From NCBI GenBank assembly GCA_016840385.1, contig JAEOSL010000125.1, positions 1 through 10,003 of the forward strand: a stretch of DNA of 10,003 nucleotides, read 5' to 3'. The notes under the pieces are model-generated. The model was not told where the DNA came from. It searched no databases and saw only the letters and a program-made list of their open reading frames with translations. The stretch is from Candidatus Thorarchaeota archaeon (GTDB taxonomy: Archaea; Asgardarchaeota; Thorarchaeia; Thorarchaeales; Thorarchaeaceae). Made by a program: the position numbers and the translations under genes. Below are positions 1 through 7,046 of the stretch, piece after piece (positions within the stretch are counted from its first letter, which is position 1; each line of letters starts with the position of its first letter).

Positions 1-1
1 A

Positions 2-739
2 GAGGCGATGGGCCTTGAGATGATCCATGGGATTGTTGACTCGGTCTGGTTGAAGGGAGATATCAGTCACGAGAATGTTGAGGAGTTCTGCAGACGCGTG
101 ACCAAAGAAGTTGATATTTCGATGTCACCAAAGGGTGTTTACAAATGGATGGTCATTCCGTCATCACGTATACATCCAACTATTGCACCTCTGAATCGAT
201 ACTATGGGGTATACAAGAATGGCAGCATCAAGACACGAGGAATCGAAACCAGACGTCGGGATACCTGCCTCTATGTTGGAGACTGTCAGATGTCAATGAT
301 CAAGGCTCTTGCACGTGCCAATGATAAAGCAGGTTTTCTGGAACGTATACCGGACGCCTATACAATCTGTCAGAGTTACATTGACCGTCTTCATGATGAA
401 GATGTGGACCTCCGAGACCTCATTCTAAACAATACCCTAACGAGAGAGCCCAACGAGTATCGTGCCACATCCAGAGCTGCAATTGTTGCTGGGCAACTTG
501 TCAAAGCAGGAAAGGAACTTCACGCAGGACAAAAGGTCAGATACGTCATGACTGACGCGGGTTCAGATAATCCAATTCGCAGGGTGCGCGCTCTAGAACT
601 ATTTGATAACTCCACAAGATACGATCCTGAGGCATATGCAGAACTGTGTGAACGAGCCTTTGAAAACCTAATACCCGCTCAATACCTTACACCATCAAAA
701 GATAGGGATCCTGATCAGTTACTACTGTCTACTCATTGA
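2..739 (+). CDS. Family B DNA polymerase, C-terminal part (PolB2-like, motif C degenerate), partial at left edge
   Basis: The reading frame is open from base 2, so the first in-frame ATG at base 8 is almost certainly internal. The visible 245 residues cover the end of the palm and the thumb of an archaeal family B DNA polymerase. Supporting blocks are the motif C region (HGIVDS, bases 26-43), a KKRY-like block reading LNRYYGVY, the RGIETRRRDT block, and the conserved thumb segment around AIVAGQL..AGKELHAGQKVRYV. Active polymerases have YGDTDS at motif C; here the first aspartate is replaced (HGIVDS) while the second is kept. From memory of the family this resembles the archaeal PolB2 group, described as largely inactivated polymerases, but the exonuclease and motif A regions lie outside the window. 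The gene ends 11 bases inside the convergent larC. Polymerase family membership is secure; the PolB2 assignment and loss of activity are inferred. Confidence 0.8.
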   Translation, partial: EAMGLEMIHGIVDSVWLKGDISHENVEEFCRRVTKEVDISMSPKGVYKWMVIPSSRIHPTIAPLNRYYGVYKNGSIKTRGIETRRRDTCLYVGDCQMSMIKALARANDKAGFLERIPDAYTICQSYIDRLHDEDVDLRDLILNNTLTREPNEYRATSRAAIVAGQLVKAGKELHAGQKVRYVMTDAGSDNPIRRVRALELFDNSTRYDPEAYAELCERAFENLIPAQYLTPSKDRDPDQLLLSTH

Positions 740-2138
740 CTGCATGGGCTTGCATTGCAATCCGTGGTTTGAGTTCTCTAACTGGAATACCAGTTTCACG
801 GGATACCCGAATCATATCATCGGATTCAGGTTTGATACTGATTATACTCCCGTTTCTTGTTCGTGCAACCTTCACTCGAACCATGTATTCCTTATTGTCA
901 ATCTCAAGAGAGCAGACAATGGTTTCACGAGCAGCTTTCAGTCGTTCCCAAGTAGTATAACGAACACCAATAGTGCCTAGCTGGCGAATCATGACCTCAG
1001 CTATATTCTTCAGTCCAGTTTTGGGAGCAATGACCTTCACTACATGACATGGTCTGTTTTTCTTTCCGAATGCAGGGATGATGACTACATCATAGGCCAG
1101 CCCTTCTTCAAGCAAAGTATCGAATAGAGTTCCTAGAGTTTCACCGTCAACATCATCAACATTTGTTTCAATGACAACTACTTCGTCTGAATTCCACTCA
1201 TCAAGCACACCTATTCGCTCCTCGGTCTTTGGTTTAGTAACTTCAACTGGTTTTTCTTCGGGTTTGGGTTCGGACTTAGGTTCTTTCTTCTTAGGTTCTT
1301 CTTTGGGAGGTTTCTCAGGTTTCTTCTCTTCGACAACAACTTCTCCCACAACAATCTTCATCATGTTAGGAATTTTACCAAGGTCACGCGTTCCAAAACC
1401 AACACCTTGATTCTGAGCTACAAAATCATCTACGGAGTCAACATACTCTGTTGCCATTACAGCCAATAGAGCTGCACCTGTTGGAGTTAGTACTTCTGTT
1501 TCAGCATCACCATTATGGAATAGCATATCATGAACTACAATAATTTCTGCAACTGCAGGTACAGGGACTTCAAGATCACCATGCTCAGTTGAGATAATTC
1601 CACTTCCTGTAGCAACTCGTGTAGAAATTATCTCTGTATCTTCAAACAAACCTGCTCGCTCTAGCAGATATGCAGTACCAACGATATCAAGAACAGTATC
1701 TATACTTCCTGTTTCATGAAGATGTAATTCATCGATTGGTTTGTTATGAGCTCTACTCTCAGCCTGAAGAATAACAGTCATCGTGTCCTTCACGAAGGTC
1801 TTTGCCTTTGGTGATAGCTCAACTTCTTCAGCAACTGCTAGAAGGACTTCCATCATAGCACTAGGTTGTAGACGAATTGTAGGATTACGAGTTATTTGTA
1901 AGACTCGACCTGTGTTGCCCGAATGTTCCTTCGTACCAATTGCAAGTCTAAATGAAGGATCATATATCAACAAACTAGCGGCAACGGGCAAAAGAACATC
2001 TGCTTCTCCGATGAGATCAGTAAGAGCAGACAAGAACATGTCTCCTGATGCACCTGCTGTTGCCACATCGATTAAGACTCGTTTCTTTGTCAAGTTCGTA
2101 ATTGCTCCTGCTAGTACTCCACCGAGTATACTTTGCAT
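729..2138 (-). CDS. larC: LarC-type nickel insertion protein (pyridinium-3,5-bisthiocarboxylate mononucleotide nickel insertion)
   Basis: LarC inserts nickel into the nickel-pincer nucleotide cofactor, using CTP in characterised members. The LarC1 half shows the N-terminal ASGDM motif (about residues 30-34), the ELHLHETGSIDTVLDIVG block (about 137-154) and a VPVPAVAEI segment. The LarC2 half shows ETNVDDVDGE (about 324-333) and FGKKNRPCH (about 357-365). The halves are joined by a Lys/Glu/Pro-rich linker of about 40 residues (267-308) in one continuous frame, unlike the Lactiplantibacillus gene, where a programmed frameshift joins them. The histidine-rich tract of some homologues is absent. 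The start is uncertain. ATG at 2138 has an AAAAGGA element 8 bases upstream. ATG at 2156 and TTG at 2180 lack one. TTG at 2093, preceded by GGAG, would give the usual family length. It lies 105 bases after the cofE-like gene and is the last gene of the train. No larA, larB or larE is visible. Confidence 0.88.
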   Translation of the reverse strand: MQSILGGVLAGAITNLTKKRVLIDVATAGASGDMFLSALTDLIGEADVLLPVAASLLIYDPSFRLAIGTKEHSGNTGRVLQITRNPTIRLQPSAMMEVLLAVAEEVELSPKAKTFVKDTMTVILQAESRAHNKPIDELHLHETGSIDTVLDIVGTAYLLERAGLFEDTEIISTRVATGSGIISTEHGDLEVPVPAVAEIIVVHDMLFHNGDAETEVLTPTGAALLAVMATEYVDSVDDFVAQNQGVGFGTRDLGKIPNMMKIVVGEVVVEEKKPEKPPKEEPKKKEPKSEPKPEEKPVEVTKPKTEERIGVLDEWNSDEVVVIETNVDDVDGETLGTLFDTLLEEGLAYDVVIIPAFGKKNRPCHVVKVIAPKTGLKNIAEVMIRQLGTIGVRYTTWERLKAARETIVCSLEIDNKEYMVRVKVARTRNGSIISIKPESDDMIRVSRETGIPVRELKPRIAMQAHAVNE

Positions 2139-2243
2139 CGCCAGGTTCCTTTTCATTCTTTCTTTGATGGACAACAGCAATGCAGATTGTCGCGTATCAT
2201 TATTTCATATTGACCCTGCTAATTAAGTTGCTAGTGTGTACAT

Positions 2244-3032
2244 TTACATTGACTGATCCGAAGCGTTTCTTCGCCACTGATCAAAGATAGCCATGTACAT
2301 ACACTCCTTTGGTGGCATCCACATCTCAGATGAATCAAATGATTGGTCAACAAATTCTACTGGTGCATCTCTAATTAATGCGATTGGAACAGATTCATCA
2401 GATTCTCCCATTACTGCGGTGCAAGCTGATGCTAGATTATCAGCGATTGCTCTGCGAGTGATTCTCATCTCGTTTCCGAATAGATCATGGCGACCACGGT
2501 CATCAGCAACAGGGCGGAAACCTGCAACTCCTAATGCCATTCCAATGTTTCCAAGTCGAAGAGGTTGTGTTCTGCTATCTATCACCATAACTCCAATGGT
2601 TTTTCCTGTTCTTTCCTTTATTTCATTTCGTAGACATTCTGCACTTGCACGTGAGTCAGCGGGTAAGAGAGACGCATAACCAGGAGGGATATTGGATTTA
2701 TCAACTCCAGCATTAGCCATCAGAGTGTTGTTCTTTATTGTGAGGACAACTCGAGGAATTCCTCCAAGGATCTCATCTGCTTCTTGGATAATCAATTCTG
2801 CAACTTCGGGGAGTAGTTCATATCGCTCAGCTAATTCATTGGCCTCTTTGGAAACATGAACTTCAGACAGTTTCACAACTTGTCCCTCAGTTGTTCCCAA
2901 GGGGGTTTCAGCAATGGTGAGGATATCATCATCCAATAGCGATATCCCCAGTTCATTCAAACTTTCTAAGAAGACATCCACTACATTATCTTCCGGAACT
3001 ATAATTCGCGTTCTAATAGGAAACACTTGCAT
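2244..3032 (-). CDS. cofE: Coenzyme F420-0:L-glutamate ligase family protein (CofE-like)
   Basis: CofE adds L-glutamate to F420-0 in a GTP-dependent reaction, giving the gamma-glutamyl tail. The 262-residue protein is close to the usual length of about 250. It has the family's ordered blocks: NAGVDKSN (107-114), LLPADSRASA (122-131), a metal/nucleotide-loop region IDSRTQPLRLG (151-161), ADDRGRHDLFGNEMRIT (176-192), AIADNLASA (195-203) and VMGE (207-210). The loop at 151-161 differs from the DTFGRPWR-type sequence I recall for well-studied CofE/FbiB, so this may be a paralogue acting on another pterin or deazaflavin acceptor. The ATG start has no clear ribosome-binding site, and a 45-base gap separates it from the marker-14 gene. 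Co-occurrence with methyl-branch genes fits cofactor supply. Family assignment is strong; the exact substrate is inferred. Confidence 0.82.
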   Translation of the reverse strand: MQVFPIRTRIIVPEDNVVDVFLESLNELGISLLDDDILTIAETPLGTTEGQVVKLSEVHVSKEANELAERYELLPEVAELIIQEADEILGGIPRVVLTIKNNTLMANAGVDKSNIPPGYASLLPADSRASAECLRNEIKERTGKTIGVMVIDSRTQPLRLGNIGMALGVAGFRPVADDRGRHDLFGNEMRITRRAIADNLASACTAVMGESDESVPIALIRDAPVEFVDQSFDSSEMWMPPKECMYMAIFDQWRRNASDQSM

Positions 3033-3077
3033 ATTTGAAACCCGAATTGCGAGAATTTCATTTCAAGATAAAGGCTC

Positions 3078-4475
3078 TTACTTCTTACTTTGCAACTTTA
3101 TCCTCTCAGCCATAATGCACCGGTCACCCTTTCTACCACCCATAGGACATTTTGTTGTCCCCATAGAGTTCATACACCTAGCAGCGACTGCAGCACCCAT
3201 AGCAAGACCATCTTCAACAAACACAAGTTGATGATTGTCAGTCCAGAGCTCTCCAGAATTCGATTTCAGGTACGACGCGATGAGTTCGGGCTTGGAGCCT
3301 GATGTAACTGCTCGCCCAGTCAAGCCAAGTGAAGTTTCTTCGAAAATCAAATTCTCAGATTCAGCCACTTTTAGGAGCCGCTCAACAACTCTAGCTTGTA
3401 TTCCATCAATGAGCGCATGCAAGTAATCCACGGTATAGTCTTCAGAGAATGTTTTTCCGAAAGTTTCCACCTCTGCGAGATCAGCATCAACACCTATCAG
3501 TATAACTCCAGATTCATTGGCTGCCTTTGGATTAACAGGTACTGTTCCATAGCGAGTAACTGATTCCGGCACACGTTGTACTGTAATCAGGTCATGGGCT
3601 TCAAATATGTCAGCGGGATCGATCTCGACAGGTTCTATTGTTCTGGTGGGAATCACATCGAGAACACAACCTGTACCAGCTTGAGCGAAACCTGAACCAC
3701 GCATAATAGCATCAGGAATCGCACCTGCTAGACCTGCAAAGGAACCAATTGTTTTTGCATAGGGAATATCTCTATCTGTGATTCGCCCTGCAAGTGTTGT
3801 TCCGAAGTCAAGGGTCATCACGGGGTTTCTGAAATCGATTTCAGTTCCCTTTACTGCGCCCTTGAGACCTGCTGTGACAAGTTCACCTTCCATCTCATTT
3901 GCTACTATTTCTGTGTTTGATGGAGGTAGAGAAGATGCAATCGCACCATCGAAGTAGACCTTTTTCAACCAAGTGAAGTCACGTAATCCAAGAGGGAGTT
4001 GTTCGGGGGTTAACGCAGCAGTCATCTTTCTTGGTGGAACACCAGCTTGAAGACAGCCATCTGCAAGAGCCCTGACAATCGATCCGACTTCCTCTGGACT
4101 TGCAAATCCAGCTGTTACACCAGTGGAGCGAACAACAAAATGAAGGTCTCTCTCAATATCAAGTTTGGATTTTGATAGAACCGAGGTTAGAATGCTGGAT
4201 ATCATTTCAGCAACCGATTCTTGAGTTAAGGATACACCAAATACGGTTTCGCCAAATATCGTTTCACCTGCTTTTGGTGGCCGTACATCACGTGTCATTC
4301 GTACTTCTTTTTCAATCTCAAAGATTTCAGCAGTCTTTAGGTTTGTAGTAACAATGATGGCTTTCGTAGTGGTATTTCCGAGCTCAACTGAAGCAACCGT
4401 GTAAAACTTCCCCATACGTAGAGATGCGATTCCAATAGACTTTGGTCTCAAGACGCGTTGCAAAGTTATCACCAT
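3078..4475 (-). CDS. mmp14: Methanogenesis marker protein 14-like ASKHA-fold protein
   Basis: The 465-residue protein matches my memory of methanogenesis marker 14 along its whole length. Blocks include FYTVASVELGNTTTKAI (24-40), MTRDVRPPKAGE (60-71), DLHFVVRSTGVTAGFASPEE (110-129), VANEMEGELVTAG (191-203), LDFGTTLAGRIT (222-233), LTGRA (385-389) and EDGLAMGAA (421-429). The glycine-rich turns fit the phosphate and adenosine loops of the actin/Hsp70/sugar-kinase (ASKHA) fold. Three cysteines near the C-terminus (C434, C443, C453) could bind a metal or cluster. Biochemical function is not established to my knowledge. ATG at 4475 was chosen because it overlaps the preceding mtrH stop as TGATG; TTG at 4478 and ATG at 4415 are alternatives. 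Related ASKHA domains occur in reductive activators of corrinoid proteins, so activation of MtrA-bound corrinoid is a reasonable but untested role. Identity is strong, function unknown. Confidence 0.88.
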   Translation of the reverse strand: MVITLQRVLRPKSIGIASLRMGKFYTVASVELGNTTTKAIIVTTNLKTAEIFEIEKEVRMTRDVRPPKAGETIFGETVFGVSLTQESVAEMISSILTSVLSKSKLDIERDLHFVVRSTGVTAGFASPEEVGSIVRALADGCLQAGVPPRKMTAALTPEQLPLGLRDFTWLKKVYFDGAIASSLPPSNTEIVANEMEGELVTAGLKGAVKGTEIDFRNPVMTLDFGTTLAGRITDRDIPYAKTIGSFAGLAGAIPDAIMRGSGFAQAGTGCVLDVIPTRTIEPVEIDPADIFEAHDLITVQRVPESVTRYGTVPVNPKAANESGVILIGVDADLAEVETFGKTFSEDYTVDYLHALIDGIQARVVERLLKVAESENLIFEETSLGLTGRAVTSGSKPELIASYLKSNSGELWTDNHQLVFVEDGLAMGAAVAARCMNSMGTTKCPMGGRKGDRCIMAERIKLQSKK

Positions 4476-5410
4476 CAAAGTAATTTCCGGAATGGATGAT
4501 CGGGTCCAGGTTCAATACCAAACTCAAGATACGCAGATTCTGCTGTAAATGTATCGCCCATTGCTACAACTGGAAAAGCTCGTTCAGCATTCTCAATTGG
4601 ACCATACAACACAAAATCAGCCCCCATCAGTTGAACGATGAGATTCGATGCAATGTCTGCAGTTTGAAATACAGCTCTATTGATCTTCTTGTATTTTCGC
4701 AACCAAGGCCATGAAGCTGGTGCATTGTGTACACCAGATCCGGTTGGGAGTCCATAGAGTGTTTTAGACACAAATGTAAACGCAGCTGCAGAACCAGCTC
4801 CTGCACCCATTGCAGTAACTGCAGTATCAAGTAGAGGTTTTGTTACTCCAATTTCCTTACATATCTCTAAGAGACCCTTGTCCAGTTCCATTGCTCCTTT
4901 TTCGAGAACTGCTCTTCGTCCTGAGATTGTCGAATCCTGAGGATTGAATGCCAGAACTATCGCACATTCGTGTTGAATTTCACCGAGCTGTGCAAGTTCT
5001 TCTTCTGATACAGATATGTTGACAGAATTGTAAATAGCCTGGTCAAGGAGTCCAATCTCCTCCGCGTGACGTAGTCCAGCAATACGAACATCAGCACTAG
5101 TTGAATCAATGAGAAATGGTGCGGCAGTAAGATCGGTTACGAAATCAATGTACTTGACCATCGCTTCTGAGGTTTCAGCAAATATCTGAACCAGAGCAGG
5201 ATTACCTGTCATTGCAGACATCTCATCCTGTTTCTGTATGAGTGCCGTAGCTTTTGTCTTGTCAAATTTCCCCTTCTTCACGTCATCAACGATTTTGTGA
5301 CCACCATAGAAAATAGTGCCAGCAAGAACTGTTGGGGTTTCTCCAAAACTACCACCTATTTTCACTCCACCGATATTGTAGATGATCTGCTCTTTCTCAA
5401 ATACGAACAA
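4475..5410 (-). CDS. mtrH: Tetrahydromethanopterin S-methyltransferase subunit H (canonical-type MtrH)
   Basis: MtrH transfers the methyl group between methyl-tetrahydromethanopterin and the cob(I)amide bound to MtrA. It folds as a TIM barrel and is cytosolic. The 311-residue length is normal. Conserved blocks are GETPTVLAGTIFYGGHKIV (23-41), IDST (101-104), AIYNSVN (125-131), IVLAFNPQDST (151-161), DTAVTAMGAGAG (195-206), HNAPASW (228-234) and FVLYGPIENA (266-275). It is closer to methanogen MtrH, as I recall it, than the second copy at 6116-7033. The start is TTG, supported by an AAGGAGGG site 10 bases upstream that is encoded within the last codons of mtrA. Its TGA stop overlaps the ATG of the marker-14 gene by one base, so the two are probably translationally coupled. 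The membrane subunits MtrB-G are not in the window, so it probably works without the sodium pump. Confidence 0.92.
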   Translation of the reverse strand: MFVFEKEQIIYNIGGVKIGGSFGETPTVLAGTIFYGGHKIVDDVKKGKFDKTKATALIQKQDEMSAMTGNPALVQIFAETSEAMVKYIDFVTDLTAAPFLIDSTSADVRIAGLRHAEEIGLLDQAIYNSVNISVSEEELAQLGEIQHECAIVLAFNPQDSTISGRRAVLEKGAMELDKGLLEICKEIGVTKPLLDTAVTAMGAGAGSAAAFTFVSKTLYGLPTGSGVHNAPASWPWLRKYKKINRAVFQTADIASNLIVQLMGADFVLYGPIENAERAFPVVAMGDTFTAESAYLEFGIEPGPDHPFRKLL

Positions 5411-5416
5411 TGTATG

Positions 5417-6103
5417 TTAACCCTCCTTTACAACTAGAAGTGTTCCTGAATCACTCTCTCGTACTTCTACAATGATAGGAGAGGGATGCTCAGTAATGAT
5501 TGAATGTGTTTCCTGTTTTGTAACCAGTGATGATGAATAATCGAAAACTGCTCCAAATTCAGGTAGAAGAATAGTGTCCGATGTAATTTTCGGTCGACTA
5601 GATTTACGGGGTGATGACTGGAATTGAATCCACATTGCGCCTTCAGAGAATGGGCCAGGATTTCTTTCAGCAATTTTTTTGCATGTTTCCTCAATCTTCT
5701 GTGGATTGAGTGTATTGATCATCTCAACTAACTCAACCTGTTCACGAAATCTCTCAATTCCTTCCAATGGAACATTTTCGATATACGGAATAGCTCCTTC
5801 GGCATCAATGATCTTTCTTGTCTTAGTATCTACTCCGTTCTCATGAAGTGCACGAAGAGAGCGACCTGTCAGATGGCCTGGAACTTCCGGACCAGTAAGC
5901 AGTAGGAAGCGAATATTCGGATTTGATATCACATTAATGATGACGCGTTCAATACCGATATTCTCAGTCTTACAGGTTCCTATGATAGCACACTCACCAG
6001 CAATCTCAAGCTGCTTTCCAAGAGTACAAATTGCAACACAATGTTCAGGGTCTCTGACAACGAAATCGCCTGGAACTGGCGGCCATTCATTATTCGTACT
6101 CAT
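5417..6103 (-). CDS. mtrA: Tetrahydromethanopterin S-methyltransferase subunit A-like corrinoid protein, without membrane anchor
   Basis: MtrA carries the corrinoid that accepts the methyl group from MtrH. Residues 7-130 match the cobamide-binding domain closely: WPPVPGDFVV, TLGKQLEIAG, GTCKTENIGIERVI, NVISNPNIRFLLL, GPEVPGHLTGRSLRALHENG, EGAIPYIENVP and ERFREQVELVEMI. The GH of GPEVPGH (H77) corresponds to the histidine that ligates cobalt in methanogen MtrA. In methanogens the protein ends in a transmembrane helix. Here the C-terminus (about 155-228) is a polar, beta-rich-looking tail with a SSPRKSSRPK spacer and no hydrophobic stretch long enough to span a membrane, so the protein should be soluble. 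ATG is preceded by AGGAGGT at a 7-base spacing. It sits between two mtrH genes, which supports a soluble MtrA-MtrH methyltransferase rather than the eight-subunit sodium-translocating complex. Confidence 0.92.
   Translation of the reverse strand: MSTNNEWPPVPGDFVVRDPEHCVAICTLGKQLEIAGECAIIGTCKTENIGIERVIINVISNPNIRFLLLTGPEVPGHLTGRSLRALHENGVDTKTRKIIDAEGAIPYIENVPLEGIERFREQVELVEMINTLNPQKIEETCKKIAERNPGPFSEGAMWIQFQSSPRKSSRPKITSDTILLPEFGAVFDYSSSLVTKQETHSIITEHPSPIIVEVRESDSGTLLVVKEG
5421..5428 (-). promoter_or_regulatory. Ribosome-binding site AAGGAGGG for the TTG-started mtrH
   Basis: AAGGAGGG is encoded by the last sense codons of mtrA and lies ten bases upstream of TTG at 5410. No ATG or GTG lies near the conserved MFVFEKEQ beginning, so this site supports the TTG start. 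Confidence 0.72.
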
Positions 6104-6110
6104 TGAAATG

Positions 6111-6117
6111 ACCTCCT
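6111..6117 (-). promoter_or_regulatory. Ribosome-binding site AGGAGGT for mtrA
   Basis: A strong AGGAGGT lies seven bases upstream of the mtrA ATG. It overlaps the TAG stop of the preceding mtrH-like gene, suggesting coupled translation. Confidence 0.8.
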
Positions 6118-7033
6118 ACTCGAATGTTGGGGGATCAAAGATATCCCGATCTATACCCAACACGTTGTTAGCTTCCGCAATTGCAGTTGCCATCGCATTT
6201 GATATGAGTGCAACTGCTGCAAATACTTCTTTGGTCCTTTTCATGGAACCATACATTATCGAATCAGTAGCAAGGACCTGTGATGCTACCGTGGATGCAA
6301 CAATAGTGGCCATGTGAGTGACTTCATCATCAAATCCGGGTTCTTTAATGAACCTCCAAGCAGATGGAGCATTGTGAGGTCCTAAGCAAGTGGGCAGGCC
6401 CAGTTCTGATTTCACAGCGAGTATGGTACGATGTTCTAGACCATATCCCGCACCCACAGGCATTGTAGCAGGGTCAACTAGAATTTTCTCAATTTCAAGT
6501 TCTTTGGAAAGTTTGACCATATCTGTTATTGTTTCCATTCTCTGAGGGAGAGATGTAGCACGAGGAGACCATCCGAGTACAACTGCCATGTTCAGAGAGC
6601 TGTTCTTCAACCCCTTTTTTTCTTCATCTTTCATTGAGAGGTTGATAGAGTTGTAGATTGCTCGAGTGTTTAGTCCGGTTTCATCACAGAATTCAATAGC
6701 TCGTATTCTCGCTTTGGAGTTTGTGGATTCGAACATAATCGGTCCGTCAAAGTGTTCTGAAAGCCATGAAAGATGATTTTCCATTGCAGTGGGGGTTCTC
6801 CCAAAAGCCTGAATCATAAGAGGGAGTCCTGTCTTCTCAACCATAGATGTTGCAGTATTGACCCATTCCAGAGCAAGGGCTTTGTCAAAGGATCCCTCTC
6901 TAGTATCCTCAACAATAGGTTGACCTTTGAAAAAAAGACCTCCAATTAGAACGGTTGGATTCTCACCAGGATGCCCACCTATTGTGACTCCACCAAAATC
7001 GTATGACTGCTGTTCCTTTTTGAACACAAACAC
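6116..7033 (-). CDS. mtrH: Divergent MtrH-family methyltransferase
   Basis: This 305-residue paralogue of the MtrH at 4475-5410 shares the N-terminal frame MFVFKKEQ, GGVTIGGHPGENPTVLIGG (14-32), AIYNSINLS (125-133), DPATMPVGAGYG (187-198) and GPHNAPSAW (218-226). It departs from methanogen-like MtrH in the barrel core: FESTN in place of IDSTS, VLGWSPR in place of VLAFNPQ, MYGSMKRTKE in place of LYGPIENAE. It also lacks the terminal DHP block. The start is GTG with a GGAGTGA site 6 bases upstream that contains the stop codon of metF. Its own stop overlaps the mtrA ribosome-binding site. It is presumed to be a pterin- or corrinoid-dependent methyltransferase. It may serve a different methyl donor or acceptor, or form a heteromer with the other copy. 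Family membership is clear; substrate is unknown. Confidence 0.85.
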   Translation of the reverse strand: MFVFKKEQQSYDFGGVTIGGHPGENPTVLIGGLFFKGQPIVEDTREGSFDKALALEWVNTATSMVEKTGLPLMIQAFGRTPTAMENHLSWLSEHFDGPIMFESTNSKARIRAIEFCDETGLNTRAIYNSINLSMKDEEKKGLKNSSLNMAVVLGWSPRATSLPQRMETITDMVKLSKELEIEKILVDPATMPVGAGYGLEHRTILAVKSELGLPTCLGPHNAPSAWRFIKEPGFDDEVTHMATIVASTVASQVLATDSIMYGSMKRTKEVFAAVALISNAMATAIAEANNVLGIDRDIFDPPTFE

Positions 7034-7039
7034 TATAGT

Positions 7040-7046
7040 TCACTCC
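7040..7046 (-). promoter_or_regulatory. Ribosome-binding site GGAGTGA for the GTG-started mtrH-like gene
   Basis: GGAGTGA lies six bases upstream of the GTG at 7033. It includes the TGA stop of metF (read as ATG GAG TGA), so the ribosome ending metF sits on this site. It decides the GTG start. Confidence 0.75.

Noticed and set aside
2139..2180. Upstream starts for larC (TTG at 2180, ATG at 2156)
   Set aside because: Neither has a ribosome-binding site and they only lengthen a non-conserved N-terminal extension. They remain possible but were not preferred.
1783..2226. Plus-strand open frame of 147 codons opposite larC
   Set aside because: It is antisense to the conserved LarC N-terminal domain, is serine/arginine-rich in the manner of reverse-strand frames, and resembles no family.
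2293..2679. Plus-strand open frame of 128 codons opposite the cofE-like gene
   Set aside because: It is a shadow of the conserved minus-strand gene, with no ribosome-binding site and no recognisable domain.
5937..6317. Plus-strand open frame spanning the mtrA/mtrH-like junction
   Set aside because: Both genes beneath it are strongly conserved on the minus strand; this frame has no family signature.
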